The notes: generated from the letters alone by a model not told the origin. Shown: positions 15,723 through 25,492, numbered from the stretch's first letter. The stretch: 64,000 bases of DNA from Lachnospiraceae bacterium (GCA_017622575.1 JAGAQU010000056.1:1-64000), one strand, 5' to 3'. Translations and numbers: made by a program.

Positions 15723-18700
15723 AATTCCATACTTCCTTTCCTGCTGATTTCCCGGACAAAAACGATATAAGCCTTCGCCGCTCTGTATAGCGTATCCGCT
15801 GTCTGCCCTGATTTTCTTCCTTTTTCTGTTCTGAGCAAAAACTCTTTCTGTTCCTGATTTTCTCCAGTAATGAAACGGATATCTCCCATTTCCATATCTT
15901 CACTTGCAAGAAGTTCCTTTAAGCGGTCATCATTTTCCGAGAGAAGTCTGCTGCCCTGTTCTTTCCCACAACTGCTGTAGCCGGAAAGTTCTGTATCTGT
16001 CACGGTAAATTCTGCCAGATTTACGCCGAGAACCTCCGTTTCAAGAGTAACGGATACTTTGCTCTCCTCTCCATCTTTATGTATCATTCGAAGAGTTACA
16101 GCTGTCAGCTCTCCTCCGATTTCCACGGGCATCACATAGTTTTCTTCTCTTGCCATGGATTTCATAAAAGAAATCTGCTTATGCAGTGCATTCAGGGCTT
16201 TCACATCAAGGGAATTGTTATCTTCCTCAGTGGCTTCCTTCGCGGTTGCACTTAACCACTCATCAGAAGCTTCCTCATAGGCTTCCTTTGCACTTTCACT
16301 GTCTGTCAGATTCTCGATAGAGAAAGACAGATCGTGATCAGCTTTTCCCGGTTCACTGCCTCCTTGCTTTTCCAAAACCTTCTTCAGCTTATCCATCGTT
16401 TTCCCGGAGCCTTTCAGCATCTCACCTGCAGCCAGCAGATAATCGGCAGTCACCGGTTTCCCATAATCCATCAAATGCCTAAGTACGGCTTCTTCACTGC
16501 CAGCAGCACTTCGAATGCCTTCATACAGAGTATGATCATATTCCTTATCTGCCAGTTCCGTCTCCTCGTCCTTCAGCACTTCTTCCAGATCTTCCCTGGT
16601 TTTGATAAAGCCTTTCCTGATCTGCTCCGTCACGGATTGTGCATCACTTTTCTTTGCCTGAATACCTCCAAAGCTGTCATCCACACGGTAGTCCATATGC
16701 TTTTTCTTACTGCTTCTCACAGCAGAGAGAAGATTCTCAAGAGTTTCTGATGCGCCGCTTCCTGCCACAGCACCGACAGCTGCATCATCCCCCTTTTCTA
16801 TCTGGCGAAGGAGTCTGTAAATTCCTATAAAGGCACTTCTCTCTTCCTCCGTGATGTCTTTTTTCTTTTCCAGCTTATATAAAAATCTGCTGTAGGACTC
16901 CATATCCTGCTCTGTATGATCAAAATTCTGATCCAGATAGGCGGATAGATCACTGAGTGACATGGCAAGCGGATTGACATCTTCCCTGATCATGGATAGA
17001 ACGGTTCCCGGCTTCATCTTTTCTATTACACCTGAAAGCAGTTCCTCCGACTTCCTGATGCGTTCAAAATTCTCTTCCGTCATCTCCATGCTGTTATAGC
17101 CCAGGATCCTCACCACTTTTTGATTTTCCGCAGTAAGCTCTTTTCCCATATCTGTGAGAATATCATCCACATTCCGGAAAGCTTTTTTGATAGAGTCTCC
17201 CATATCTCTGCGCGGCGCTGTCATCAGTGCCTCATAGCTTTCTCCTGCCTGCTGATATTTTGCCTCCAGATTTTTTCCTTTTGCTTCTATTACGGGAAGT
17301 GTGTCTTCCCGGGTGATATCAGCCACCGTCTGGACCGGCACCGTCCTAATACTTTCCAGTGTATACAGTGTACGCTGATACAGGTTACCCTTCTCCTCTG
17401 CCTTCTCCGGTTCTGTTTCCCGAAAGAGCACGCTGTTGCCATCTCTCCTTGCTGCTTTCAGCTTCTCGATCAGCTCCTCCATAGGCGCTGTCTCAATGCT
17501 GTAACCGCTCTTTAAGAGTTTGAGATTCGCATTCACCGTCATGGAAAGCCTGACTTCCTCAAGCAATTCTCTCTTATGAATCAGGTCGACTTCCTGAACT
17601 GTCAGGTCCTTCCCTGAAAAAATTTCGTCATTTTTCTTTTGTTCCTCATGGACTGCAAACAGGTTCTTCAGTTGAAAAGGCAGATCCCTTGCCACAATCA
17701 CGGTAACATCCTGCTCCTTAAGCTCCTGCACCTTTTCTTCTATGGAAACCGCCTGTTTGATAAGACTTTCTTTTTTTGTGATATCTGCCTTTCCGGGTGT
17801 TATGCCGTCGGCAATGGCTGATGCTGCACAGGCTGCGAACTCTCTTTCCCCAATGGGGAAGGCAATTCCCTTTAACTGCTCCATTCTGAAAAAAGTGTCT
17901 TCCGTTAAGGGAATTCCTTTTTCAACCAGCCATTTGGCATCCAGGATTGTACTGTCCTCTATGGGATATCCGGCTTCCCCGATCACCTTTTCTATCTGAG
18001 GCATCAGCTGTTCATAATCAATCGTTTCCGGCTTTTTTGCATAATAACCGGAAACTGTTCCTGCTGCATAATACCCTTGTGCCTGGCGTCCCGGATCTTT
18101 CGCTCCTGCAAAACTGGCAAGATAAAGATGATCTGCGGATGGTTCCATTTCATTTTCGATCATATATTTTAAACTTCCCTCGGAAAGCTCCGGTATTTCC
18201 GAAAGAGCTTTATAGGCATCGGTCACCGCTTTCACGTTTTCTTCCGTGAGAGGAATATCATTGCGCCGGAATTCCTTCTGCAGTTCATTGGCAAAAGTTT
18301 TACTTCCCGTAATACTCTCAAGCTTCTCTCCGCTTAAGGTATCCGTATATCCGACTACTTCCGTGCCGCCCTTTAAGAGAGCTGCCTTAATCTCATCGAC
18401 AATGGTAACAACCGTTTCAATATCTGTGCTTCCCGGATGAAAGCCGTCTTTCTGCAGATTGGCAAAATCTTCATCCGACATAGAATTAGACATAACTGCC
18501 ATATAGTTTCTGCGGGCAGTGATATCCTGTGAGCCCGCTTCCTGCATAACCTCTTCTGCGGTCCGTCCGTGACCTGCGTAAGCGCTGTTATCCATAACTG
18601 TGCCAGAAATGTCTAATGCAAAATTCTCTGTCCGTACTTTCCCTGTACTTTCAGAGTTCTGATATATTGTTGTTTCCCTGCCTACATTTGAATGGGTGGA

Positions 18701-18736
18701 GACTTTATTATCTGTCCCGTTAAAAATAATATTCAT
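15719..18736 (-). CDS. DUF6240-type flagellar-locus protein with a FliK-like C-terminus
   Basis: A protein of about 1005 residues that I recognise as the DUF6240 kind found beside flagellin genes in Lachnospiraceae; its role is not established. The body has repeated helical modules with the theme GIPLTEENxxA (four or more imperfect copies between about 130 and 600). Residues from about 875 to 975 (MPVEIGGELTAVTLRMI, VSVTLETEVLGVNLAEFTV) resemble the C-terminal domain of the hook-length regulator FliK. No signal peptide. I start at 18736 because TGAGGGAACG precedes the ATG; a longer frame to 18802 lacks one. Confidence 0.7.
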   Translation of the reverse strand: MNIIFNGTDNKVSTHSNVGRETTIYQNSESTGKVRTENFALDISGTVMDNSAYAGHGRTAEEVMQEAGSQDITARRNYMAVMSNSMSDEDFANLQKDGFHPGSTDIETVVTIVDEIKAALLKGGTEVVGYTDTLSGEKLESITGSKTFANELQKEFRRNDIPLTEENVKAVTDAYKALSEIPELSEGSLKYMIENEMEPSADHLYLASFAGAKDPGRQAQGYYAAGTVSGYYAKKPETIDYEQLMPQIEKVIGEAGYPIEDSTILDAKWLVEKGIPLTEDTFFRMEQLKGIAFPIGEREFAACAASAIADGITPGKADITKKESLIKQAVSIEEKVQELKEQDVTVIVARDLPFQLKNLFAVHEEQKKNDEIFSGKDLTVQEVDLIHKRELLEEVRLSMTVNANLKLLKSGYSIETAPMEELIEKLKAARRDGNSVLFRETEPEKAEEKGNLYQRTLYTLESIRTVPVQTVADITREDTLPVIEAKGKNLEAKYQQAGESYEALMTAPRRDMGDSIKKAFRNVDDILTDMGKELTAENQKVVRILGYNSMEMTEENFERIRKSEELLSGVIEKMKPGTVLSMIREDVNPLAMSLSDLSAYLDQNFDHTEQDMESYSRFLYKLEKKKDITEEERSAFIGIYRLLRQIEKGDDAAVGAVAGSGASETLENLLSAVRSSKKKHMDYRVDDSFGGIQAKKSDAQSVTEQIRKGFIKTREDLEEVLKDEETELADKEYDHTLYEGIRSAAGSEEAVLRHLMDYGKPVTADYLLAAGEMLKGSGKTMDKLKKVLEKQGGSEPGKADHDLSFSIENLTDSESAKEAYEEASDEWLSATAKEATEEDNNSLDVKALNALHKQISFMKSMAREENYVMPVEIGGELTAVTLRMIHKDGEESKVSVTLETEVLGVNLAEFTVTDTELSGYSSCGKEQGSRLLSENDDRLKELLASEDMEMGDIRFITGENQEQKEFLLRTEKGRKSGQTADTLYRAAKAYIVFVREISRKGSMEL

Positions 18737-18771
18737 AAACGTTCCCTCAATGTAGTGGTATCTGTATCCTG

Positions 18772-18804
18772 AAAAAAGGATGAATGTAACTGCTACATTC
18801 ACCC
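18772..18804 (-). terminator. glgB terminator that doubles as 5' hairpin of the flagellin operon
   Basis: On the minus strand GGGTGAATGTA (18794-18804) pairs perfectly with TACATTCATCC (18778-18788, one G-U) around a five-base loop, followed by TTTTTT (18772-18777). It lies 34 bases past the glgB stop and so terminates that gene, but the flagellar promoter at 18808-18835 is upstream of it, so flagellar mRNA would begin with the hairpin. Confidence 0.8.
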
Positions 18805-18807
18805 TTT

Positions 18808-18835
18808 ATTTCGGCATTTCTATTTTATTTCTTAA
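18808..18835 (-). promoter_or_regulatory. Sigma-28 (FliA/SigD)-type promoter of the flagellin operon
   Basis: On the minus strand TTAAGAAAT (18827-18835), 11 bases, GCCGAAAT (18808-18815), close to the flagellar sigma consensus of TAAAGTTT, N11, GCCGATAA. It is the only such match I saw near the flagellar genes and directly precedes the DUF6240, flagellin and fliS operon. Confidence 0.8.
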
Positions 18836-18838
18836 CCT

Positions 18839-20755
18839 TTAAAAAAGAAAGATTGCCGCACTGTAAGGCGAAAGATCAAGAGAGATACTGTGCTTCTGAT
18901 AATTGCATGGCTTTTTCAACGCCGTAATCTCTTTCGGAATAACTGCTCCCGTTCCTCCGAACCTTTCTTCGCAGCTGCTAAGCAAAAGCTTGTATTTCTT
19001 CTTTTTAGGTACTCCAAGCTGGTAATTTTCCCACTTCATAGGAGTCATATTGATGATAAACAACAGATTATTTCTGCCGCTTTCGGATTTCCTGATAAAA
19101 CTGTATGTACTCCTGTCCTTATCATCACAGTTCATCCATTCAAAGCCTGCCCAACTGTTATCATTCTCATACATGCAGGGATATTTGCGATATATGGTTA
19201 GAAGCTCTTTCACATACTCCTGCATACCTTTATTTAAATCATTGGAAAGTAAGAACCAGTCAAGCTCTCTCTCTTCACTCCATTCCCGCTCCTGTCCGAA
19301 TTCCTGTCCCATGAACAGAAGCTTCTTTCCGGCATGACCAAACATATAAGTATATCCGGCTCTCAAATTTGCATACTTATCAACCTTATATCCGGGCATC
19401 TTTTCCACCATGGAACATTTCAGGTGTACCACTTCATCATGTGACAGAGGCAGGATATAATGCTCGCTTTCATTATAGGACATAGCGAATGTCATGGCAT
19501 AATGGTTGTCTTTTCTGAAATAGGGATCCAGCTTCATATACTCGCAGAAATCATGCATCCATCCCATATTCCACTTGAAACTGAAGCCAAGTCCGTCATC
19601 CTCAATATCGTGAGTTACTTTAGGCCAGGCTGTAGATTCCTCTGCAATGGTCATAAAACCGGGATAAGTACCACGAATCACCGAATTCAGATGTTTGAAG
19701 AACTCAATTGCCTCCAGATTCTTATTATCGCCGTATTTGTTGGGAACCCACTGACCATCCTGCTTACCGTAGTCAAGGTAAAGCATGGATGCCACTGCAT
19801 CAACACGGATACCGTCAACATGATATTCCTTGATCCAGAACAAAGCATTGGCAATCAGGAAATTCTTAACCTCATTCTTACCATAATTGAAAATCTTGGT
19901 ACCCCAGTCGGGATGTTCCCCTTTTCTGGGATCGGGATCCTCAAAAATACACTGTCCGTCAAATCTTCCCAGTCCGTGGGCATCTGTGGCAAAATGAGCC
20001 GGTACCCAGTCGAGAATGACGCCTATCTTATTCTTGTGAAGCTTGTTCACAAGATACATAAAGTCGGAAGGCTCTCCGTATCTGGCGGTGGGCGCGTAGT
20101 AGCCTGTTACCTGATATCCCCAGGAACCATCATAGGGATACTCCGCAATTCCCATCAGCTCCACATGGGTATATTTCATTTCCTTCAGATAATCAACTAT
20201 CCTGTCTGCAAATTCCCTGTAATTGTAAAAGCCCTTTTCCTCCGGTCTTGGATGACGCATCCAGGAACCAATATGACATTCATAAATTGCCAACGGCTCC
20301 CTATAATAGTCCTTCTCATCCCTTTCCTTCATCCAGGCATCGTCTGTCCACTTAAATCCCGAAATGTCTGTAGTCTTTGACGCCGTGCCCGGGCGAAGCT
20401 CCGCATAATTGGCAAAAGGATCTGCCTTATAAAGCTTTTCTCCCTTTGGTGTTGTGATCAGGAATTTGTAAAGTTCTCCGGTTCCCACTCCGGGAATAAA
20501 TACTTTCCATATTCCTCCGGGTCCTAATTTTGTCATCGGCGCCGCCGTCTCATCCCAGTTATTAAAGGTACCGATCACATGGACACTTGCCGCATTGGGC
20601 GCCCATACGCCGAAAAACATACCTTTTTTCCCATTCTCTACGGAAGGATGTGCGCCCAGCTTCTTGTAGATATCGTAATGAGTACCCTGGGCAAATAAAT
20701 ACTGATCCGCCTCTGAAATAAATACCGTTGCTTCAGTCTGCTTCTTTCTGTTCAT
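18839..20755 (-). CDS. glgB: 1,4-alpha-glucan branching enzyme, GH13
   Basis: A 638-residue glycogen branching enzyme that makes alpha-1,6 branches. The N-terminal CBM48-type domain covers about 30-125, followed by the GH13 barrel: GIRVDAVASMLYLDYG places the nucleophile Asp near 317, TIAEES the general acid Glu near 368, and LPLSHDEVVH the third carboxylate. The C-terminal beta domain ends in LDLSPYSAAIF. No other glycogen gene is in the window, so it stands alone here. Upstream, 15 bases separate it from the TPR/AAA-like gene. Confidence 0.95.
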   Translation of the reverse strand: MNRKKQTEATVFISEADQYLFAQGTHYDIYKKLGAHPSVENGKKGMFFGVWAPNAASVHVIGTFNNWDETAAPMTKLGPGGIWKVFIPGVGTGELYKFLITTPKGEKLYKADPFANYAELRPGTASKTTDISGFKWTDDAWMKERDEKDYYREPLAIYECHIGSWMRHPRPEEKGFYNYREFADRIVDYLKEMKYTHVELMGIAEYPYDGSWGYQVTGYYAPTARYGEPSDFMYLVNKLHKNKIGVILDWVPAHFATDAHGLGRFDGQCIFEDPDPRKGEHPDWGTKIFNYGKNEVKNFLIANALFWIKEYHVDGIRVDAVASMLYLDYGKQDGQWVPNKYGDNKNLEAIEFFKHLNSVIRGTYPGFMTIAEESTAWPKVTHDIEDDGLGFSFKWNMGWMHDFCEYMKLDPYFRKDNHYAMTFAMSYNESEHYILPLSHDEVVHLKCSMVEKMPGYKVDKYANLRAGYTYMFGHAGKKLLFMGQEFGQEREWSEERELDWFLLSNDLNKGMQEYVKELLTIYRKYPCMYENDNSWAGFEWMNCDDKDRSTYSFIRKSESGRNNLLFIINMTPMKWENYQLGVPKKKKYKLLLSSCEERFGGTGAVIPKEITALKKPCNYQKHSISLDLSPYSAAIFLF

Positions 20756-20770
20756 ATGAAAGCCTCCAAT

Positions 20771-23545
20771 TTAATAATGCATAAAATCCTTTTCTCTCAG
20801 GATGATCATATCCTCTTCATCATAGCGTTTGCCGAGCAGGATATCAAAGAAATGCTTCGGTGTCTTTTTATCTGCATAATAAATCGCTTCATCCACAATT
20901 TCTTCAATCTCTGCCAGGGTTACTTCATGATCGCTCGTCTGCATATCCGCAATTCTGGTATGAAGAGCAAGAACTCCGAGTTCATCGATCACATACTCCT
21001 GATCAAGTGCATATTTCTTTGCATATTTTACAAGAGTCTGATCGTCCAGAGCCTCTACATCCACTCTTAGATTAAAGAGATTGTTAAGAGCTGCATGCTT
21101 GGAAAGGAATTTTTCCATGGAATCCTTTTTGTCCTCAAGAAGGACAATCAGTCCTCTTCCCTCCTGATTCAACTCCTTTACAAGAGCATCCACCGTATTC
21201 CTTTTCATGGTTGCTGCACTCTCGATAATCAGTGCTCCCCCTGAAAGCTTTGAAAGGGTTGCCCCCACATCCTTCTTGTTCATATTACTTCCGGAAATTT
21301 TGGCAACTTTTCCGGAAAAATTATTATCGGACAGTTGGATTTCTTTTACTAAAAGCTTTGCCAGTGCAGTGGTTCCGGTTCCTTCCTCGCCGGTAATAAC
21401 CACATTGCCCGTATAGGATGCCATACTGATATTATCGATGGCCTCCACAATCTGTCTTCTGGTCTTTTTATGATGAATGAAGGGAGCAAACTGTTCTCTC
21501 TCACTCTTTGTCATCTCTCTTGCCTGAGATTTATCCTCTGTCTTTTCCTTCTGTTCTGCTTCCGAAGATGGATCTGCCTCATCGACATTTACGGATTCCT
21601 CCTGCAATTCTTCTGCTGATTTCTCTTCCGAATGCGATTCTGCTGCCTCATCAGAATCTTCCGTTGATTCCGGTTCCACTTCCGGCACTTTTTCAGGGAT
21701 TTGTTCCTGCTCTGCTTCCGTTTCCACCGTTTCTTCAGGAATCTCTTTTGTCTCTGCTTCCGTTTCCACCGTTTCCTCAGAAACCTCTTCCGGCACCATC
21801 TCCGTTTCAGATACTTCATTCAAAATTTCTTCTACTCGTGTCTCTTCAGTGCTTGGCTCTTCTTCGGTCAGAGGTTTATCGTCTTTCGCCTGACTCTCAA
21901 TATCAGAGACTTTGACAACCTTAGGACGTTGCTCATCTGCCTTCTTTTTGCTTTCCTTGATGGCTGCATCCATCATTGCTTTTTCAAGCTCTTCCAAAAG
22001 TCCCGTCTTGGTAGCCTCGTCAAAATCAGCGAAGAGGGAATCTGTCTGCTTATGAACACGCTGCTTGATCTCCGCAAGCATCTTCTGTTCATTTTCTTTT
22101 TTCATTCTTTCCCATTCAGCCATAACATCATCAATGCTGAGCTGCCCGGTAATCTGTTTTTCTATCTTTTCTTCTTCAGGAACCACCAGACTGATCTGTC
22201 CGTCATATTCCTGAGAAAGAATATTATCATAGCCTGAAGGCTTATGAAAAGTTCTGATCACTCCTGTGTTGCTTACGGAGGGAGACGGACTTGCCGCCGG
22301 AATATGAATAGCTTTTCCCTCTGTATATTCATGTCTCTGCGCTACCTTTGACACAGATTCCTGCATGGAAGCAATGTTTTTTGCGGTCTCTGCATCCTTC
22401 TCCACAAGCTCAGAAACCACATCATTGATATTGACTTCCGACGTATTTCCAAAAAATACTTCTTCAGAAGAAGTATTTTCTAGAGATTCTGAGGGTTTTA
22501 CAGGTTCAGCAGATCTTTCCGAGAGCATCTCTTCACTGATCATCTGCATCTCATCTGTATCCTGTCTGATGGGAGGTAACTCTCCCGACTGCGTTTTCTC
22601 TTCCGGAGCTGCCTCTTCGACAGAAGAAGAAGCCTCTTCTGCCTCCTGTTCCTCTTCGTCTTCCTGTATCTGTTCTACGGGCTGATCATTCAGAAACTCC
22701 TTCATGCTTTCTGCAAGCTCTCTCTGGAGATTGATGGTGTTATACTGACTGACATCAACGGTTTTCACCTGAATATCGTCAAGTTCTTTGCCCGGAAGTT
22801 CCTGAGTAGGATCAGTCAGAACATTCTGCGCTTTGCTGAATTCATCATCCTCTTCGTCCTCAGTTTCCTTTTCCGCTTCTTCCCTGATTGCTTTTCCTTC
22901 CGTCACAATATCGGCCTCAATGATTCCACCGGTATGCTTCATCTGTTCATATTTCTGCTGCTGTTCCTCTGTCAGTGGCTGATGAAGCTGCTTCAGTTCC
23001 AATGCCTTGAGGACATAACGTCCGTCCCCGAACCACAGAAACATCTCATCGCACTCTTCCACGCACTTGGATTCCAGCCCTACTCTGTGATATAAATAAG
23101 CAAGCTCATAAGCCCACTTCTCGCGATAGTCCTTTTTCTTAAATTCCTCAAGAACCGCAATTCGTTCTTCCAGACTTACCTCCTGCGCTTCATATAACTT
23201 ATATTGAAGCACATACCTTCCGGAATCCTTCGGTGCAAGCTGTACAAATTCCTTATAATATTCAATGGCCTGCACATATTCTTCCAGTTTAATGGAAAGC
23301 TCACATAAAGAGTATACGATCGCTCGTCCTCCTGTATGCTTTTCATAAGCAAGAAGAAGAATATCCCTGCTGTCCTCATATCTTCTGTTAATCTTATATA
23401 AGTCACTGATGGTGCATAACATCATGACACTTTTGACTCTGCGCCAGTCTATGGTGTCAGCTATCTTGACTGCTTCCGCATAATCGCCTTCCGCGATCAA
23501 TGATTTAATTTCATCTGCGCGTACTTTATATTCGTATTTATCCAA
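20771..23545 (-). CDS. Large TPR and AAA-like protein with an acidic linker
   Basis: A protein of about 924 residues that I recognise only by parts. The first 215 residues carry tetratricopeptide-like helices (WAYELAYLYHRVGLESK and others). A disordered acidic linker from about 235 to 690 contains repeats such as EETVETEAE and PEEVSEE. The C-terminal 220 residues look like an AAA+ module with ITGEEGTGTTALAKLL, where the Walker A lysine is a threonine, and LIIESAATM in the Walker B place without Asp-Glu. Start is a TTG at 23545, with GAGGTGA eight bases before it. Function unknown. Confidence 0.65.
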   Translation of the reverse strand: MDKYEYKVRADEIKSLIAEGDYAEAVKIADTIDWRRVKSVMMLCTISDLYKINRRYEDSRDILLLAYEKHTGGRAIVYSLCELSIKLEEYVQAIEYYKEFVQLAPKDSGRYVLQYKLYEAQEVSLEERIAVLEEFKKKDYREKWAYELAYLYHRVGLESKCVEECDEMFLWFGDGRYVLKALELKQLHQPLTEEQQQKYEQMKHTGGIIEADIVTEGKAIREEAEKETEDEEDDEFSKAQNVLTDPTQELPGKELDDIQVKTVDVSQYNTINLQRELAESMKEFLNDQPVEQIQEDEEEQEAEEASSSVEEAAPEEKTQSGELPPIRQDTDEMQMISEEMLSERSAEPVKPSESLENTSSEEVFFGNTSEVNINDVVSELVEKDAETAKNIASMQESVSKVAQRHEYTEGKAIHIPAASPSPSVSNTGVIRTFHKPSGYDNILSQEYDGQISLVVPEEEKIEKQITGQLSIDDVMAEWERMKKENEQKMLAEIKQRVHKQTDSLFADFDEATKTGLLEELEKAMMDAAIKESKKKADEQRPKVVKVSDIESQAKDDKPLTEEEPSTEETRVEEILNEVSETEMVPEEVSEETVETEAETKEIPEETVETEAEQEQIPEKVPEVEPESTEDSDEAAESHSEEKSAEELQEESVNVDEADPSSEAEQKEKTEDKSQAREMTKSEREQFAPFIHHKKTRRQIVEAIDNISMASYTGNVVITGEEGTGTTALAKLLVKEIQLSDNNFSGKVAKISGSNMNKKDVGATLSKLSGGALIIESAATMKRNTVDALVKELNQEGRGLIVLLEDKKDSMEKFLSKHAALNNLFNLRVDVEALDDQTLVKYAKKYALDQEYVIDELGVLALHTRIADMQTSDHEVTLAEIEEIVDEAIYYADKKTPKHFFDILLGKRYDEEDMIILREKDFMHY

Positions 23546-23607
23546 GGTGCTCACCTCATAATATTTTTCTGAAATCAAAAAATAATATCCCTATTTTTCA
23601 TTTTTTA

Positions 23608-23636
23608 AGTGTACCATAAGGTCATGCTTATGTCAA
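23608..23636 (-). promoter_or_regulatory. Promoter for the TPR/AAA-like gene and glgB
   Basis: On the minus strand TTGACA (23631-23636), 17 bases, TACACT (23608-23613). The -35 is consensus and the -10 imperfect. It lies between rsmA and the TPR/AAA-like gene. Confidence 0.6.
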
Positions 23637-23664
23637 AAACATCATAGCAAAAAACCATTCAAAA

Positions 23665-24534
23665 TCATTTGATTTTTCTGTATAAAATATTGCTTAAGTC
23701 AGCAAATTCCCGAAGGGTCAGAGCTTCCCCTCTGATAGATGGACTTAACTCCATCTGCAAAAGTGCCTCCTCTGCCTGCTGCCGCGTAATTCCAAGTTCT
23801 CTGGCATTGGCAAGACCATTTGCAAGAGTTTTCCTTCTCTGATTAAAAGCTGCCTTTATGACTGCAAACAGAAATGCCTCATCCTCCGTCTCCACCGGGG
23901 GTTTTTCATATCTGTCCAGTCTGATCACAGCACTTCCCACATTAGGTTTCGGAATAAAACAGGCCGGGGAAACATAAGCGATAACCTCCGGTCTGGCATA
24001 ATACTGCACTGCAAGTGACAGAGCTCCGTAATCCTTGGTTCCGGGTCCCACCTGCATTCTGTCCGCCACTTCTTTCTGTACCATAATAGTAATACTCTTC
24101 AAAGGAACATGACTCTCAAAAAGTCCCATAATAATAGGCGTTGTAATGTAGTAAGGAAGATTTGCCACTACTTTGATGGGTTTTCCCTGATTTTTTTCCT
24201 GTACCAGCCTTTCTATATCTACTTTCAAAATATCTTCATTAATTACGGTAACATTGTCGTAAGAAGATAAGGTATCGCCAAGGATGGGGATCAGTGACTT
24301 ATCTATCTCTACAGCAACCACTTCTCTGGCGCTTTCTGCCAGATACTGGGTCATGGTTCCGATTCCCGGACCGATTTCCAGCACAAAATCCTCCTTCGTG
24401 ACCTCCGCAGACTCTACGATCTTCGCAAGGATATTACTGTCGATCAGAAAATTCTGTCCAAAACGTTTTTGAAAATTAAAATTGTATTTTTTTAAAATTT
24501 CTATGGTTCCCTTAGGATTTCCGAGTGTAGGCAT
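23665..24534 (-). CDS. rsmA: 16S rRNA dimethyladenosine transferase RsmA (KsgA)
   Basis: A 289-residue SAM-dependent enzyme that dimethylates the two adjacent adenosines in the 3' hairpin of 16S rRNA. FGQNFLIDSNI starts the fold, VLEIGPGIGTMTQ (about 49-62) binds SAM, and NLPYYITTPI (about 125) is the catalytic N-L-P-Y motif. An AAGGAG site precedes the ATG. It follows tatD by 12 bases, the usual neighbour order in Firmicutes, although the rnmV gene often found between them is missing. Confidence 0.96.
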   Translation of the reverse strand: MPTLGNPKGTIEILKKYNFNFQKRFGQNFLIDSNILAKIVESAEVTKEDFVLEIGPGIGTMTQYLAESAREVVAVEIDKSLIPILGDTLSSYDNVTVINEDILKVDIERLVQEKNQGKPIKVVANLPYYITTPIIMGLFESHVPLKSITIMVQKEVADRMQVGPGTKDYGALSLAVQYYARPEVIAYVSPACFIPKPNVGSAVIRLDRYEKPPVETEDEAFLFAVIKAAFNQRRKTLANGLANARELGITRQQAEEALLQMELSPSIRGEALTLREFADLSNILYRKIK

Positions 24535-24546
24535 TTCTTTCTCCTT

Positions 24547-25338
24547 TTATATGCGAAACAGCTTTCTGGCATTTTTTTCCGTAATCTCAATGACCCGCTC
24601 CGGCTCTACTTTTTTGATCTCACTGATTGCCTGTACCACATAGGGAAGATTTAAGGAACTGTTTCTCTTTCCCCTGTTTGGAACAGGTGCAAGATATGGG
24701 CAATCTGTTTCCAACAGAATACTGTCCATCGGCAGATATTCTACCACTTCCTTCAGCTTTCTGGAATTCTTAAAGGTGAGTACGCCGCCGATTCCGAAAG
24801 AAAATCCCATATCCAGAAAATCTCCGGCAAGTTCCCTTGAATAGGAATAACAGTGAACAATACCTCCGTTTTCTCCCGCCTGCTGTGCTTTCATGATCTC
24901 ATAGGTATCCTTTGCCGCCTCTCTGGAATGAATGATGATAGGAAGCTTCACCTCTTTGGCAACCACGATCTGTCTTTCAAACCACTCTTTCTGTATCTCT
25001 TTGTCCGGCTGCTCCTCATCATTCCAATAATAATCAAGTCCGATTTCTCCAATTGCCGCCACCTTACCGCCATTTTGAACGGAATGGGAAAAGGCTGTTT
25101 TTTTCAGCCATTTCATATGGTCTTCATTCAGTTCTTTCGTTCCGGAAGGATGTACGCCGAGAGCTGCATAGATAAAAGGATATTCCTCTGAGAGGGTAAG
25201 GGATTTTTTAGAGCTTTCCATATCGGCACCAACATTTACTATGGTGCCAATTCCATTCTCTGTCATATTTAAGAGTAATTCTTTTCTGTCTTCGTCAAAT
25301 GCCTCATCATCATAATGTGCATGAGTGTCAAATATCAC
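24547..25338 (-). CDS. TatD-family metal-dependent hydrolase (nuclease)
   Basis: A 263-residue TatD hydrolase with an alpha/beta barrel and two metal sites. FDTHAHYDDEAF gives the His-x-His pair, IGEIGLDYYW the metal Glu, and LLETDCPYLAP the C-terminal Asp. Family members act as 3'-5' DNases. The start is GTG at 25338, with AGGAGG seven bases upstream. It heads the tatD-rsmA pair and is divergent from tRNA-Lys. Confidence 0.92.
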   Translation of the reverse strand: MIFDTHAHYDDEAFDEDRKELLLNMTENGIGTIVNVGADMESSKKSLTLSEEYPFIYAALGVHPSGTKELNEDHMKWLKKTAFSHSVQNGGKVAAIGEIGLDYYWNDEEQPDKEIQKEWFERQIVVAKEVKLPIIIHSREAAKDTYEIMKAQQAGENGGIVHCYSYSRELAGDFLDMGFSFGIGGVLTFKNSRKLKEVVEYLPMDSILLETDCPYLAPVPNRGKRNSSLNLPYVVQAISEIKKVEPERVIEITEKNARKLFRI

Positions 25339-25420
25339 AGTGTTTCCTCCTGTTGTCTGCCTTAATAGTTCTGAAAAAAACTACACGGAAAAACATTCTT
25401 AAAATTTTTTTAAAAAATGC

Positions 25421-25449
25421 TTGCATTTCAAAATGCATTATACTATAAT
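25421..25449 (+). promoter_or_regulatory. Promoter of tRNA-Lys
   Basis: TTGCAT (25421-25426), 17 bases, TATAAT (25444-25449), 43 bases upstream of the tRNA. Confidence 0.75.
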
Positions 25450-25492
25450 AACACTTGCGTTGCAAATGATGCACGTTTTTAACAAAAGAAAT

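Noticed and set aside
19460..20380. A 306-codon plus-strand frame
   Set aside because: It is antisense to the conserved core of glgB, with no ribosome site or recognisable domain.
21508..21915. A Pro/Leu-rich plus-strand frame
   Set aside because: It is the antisense of the acidic linker of the TPR/AAA-like protein; the composition is a by-product.
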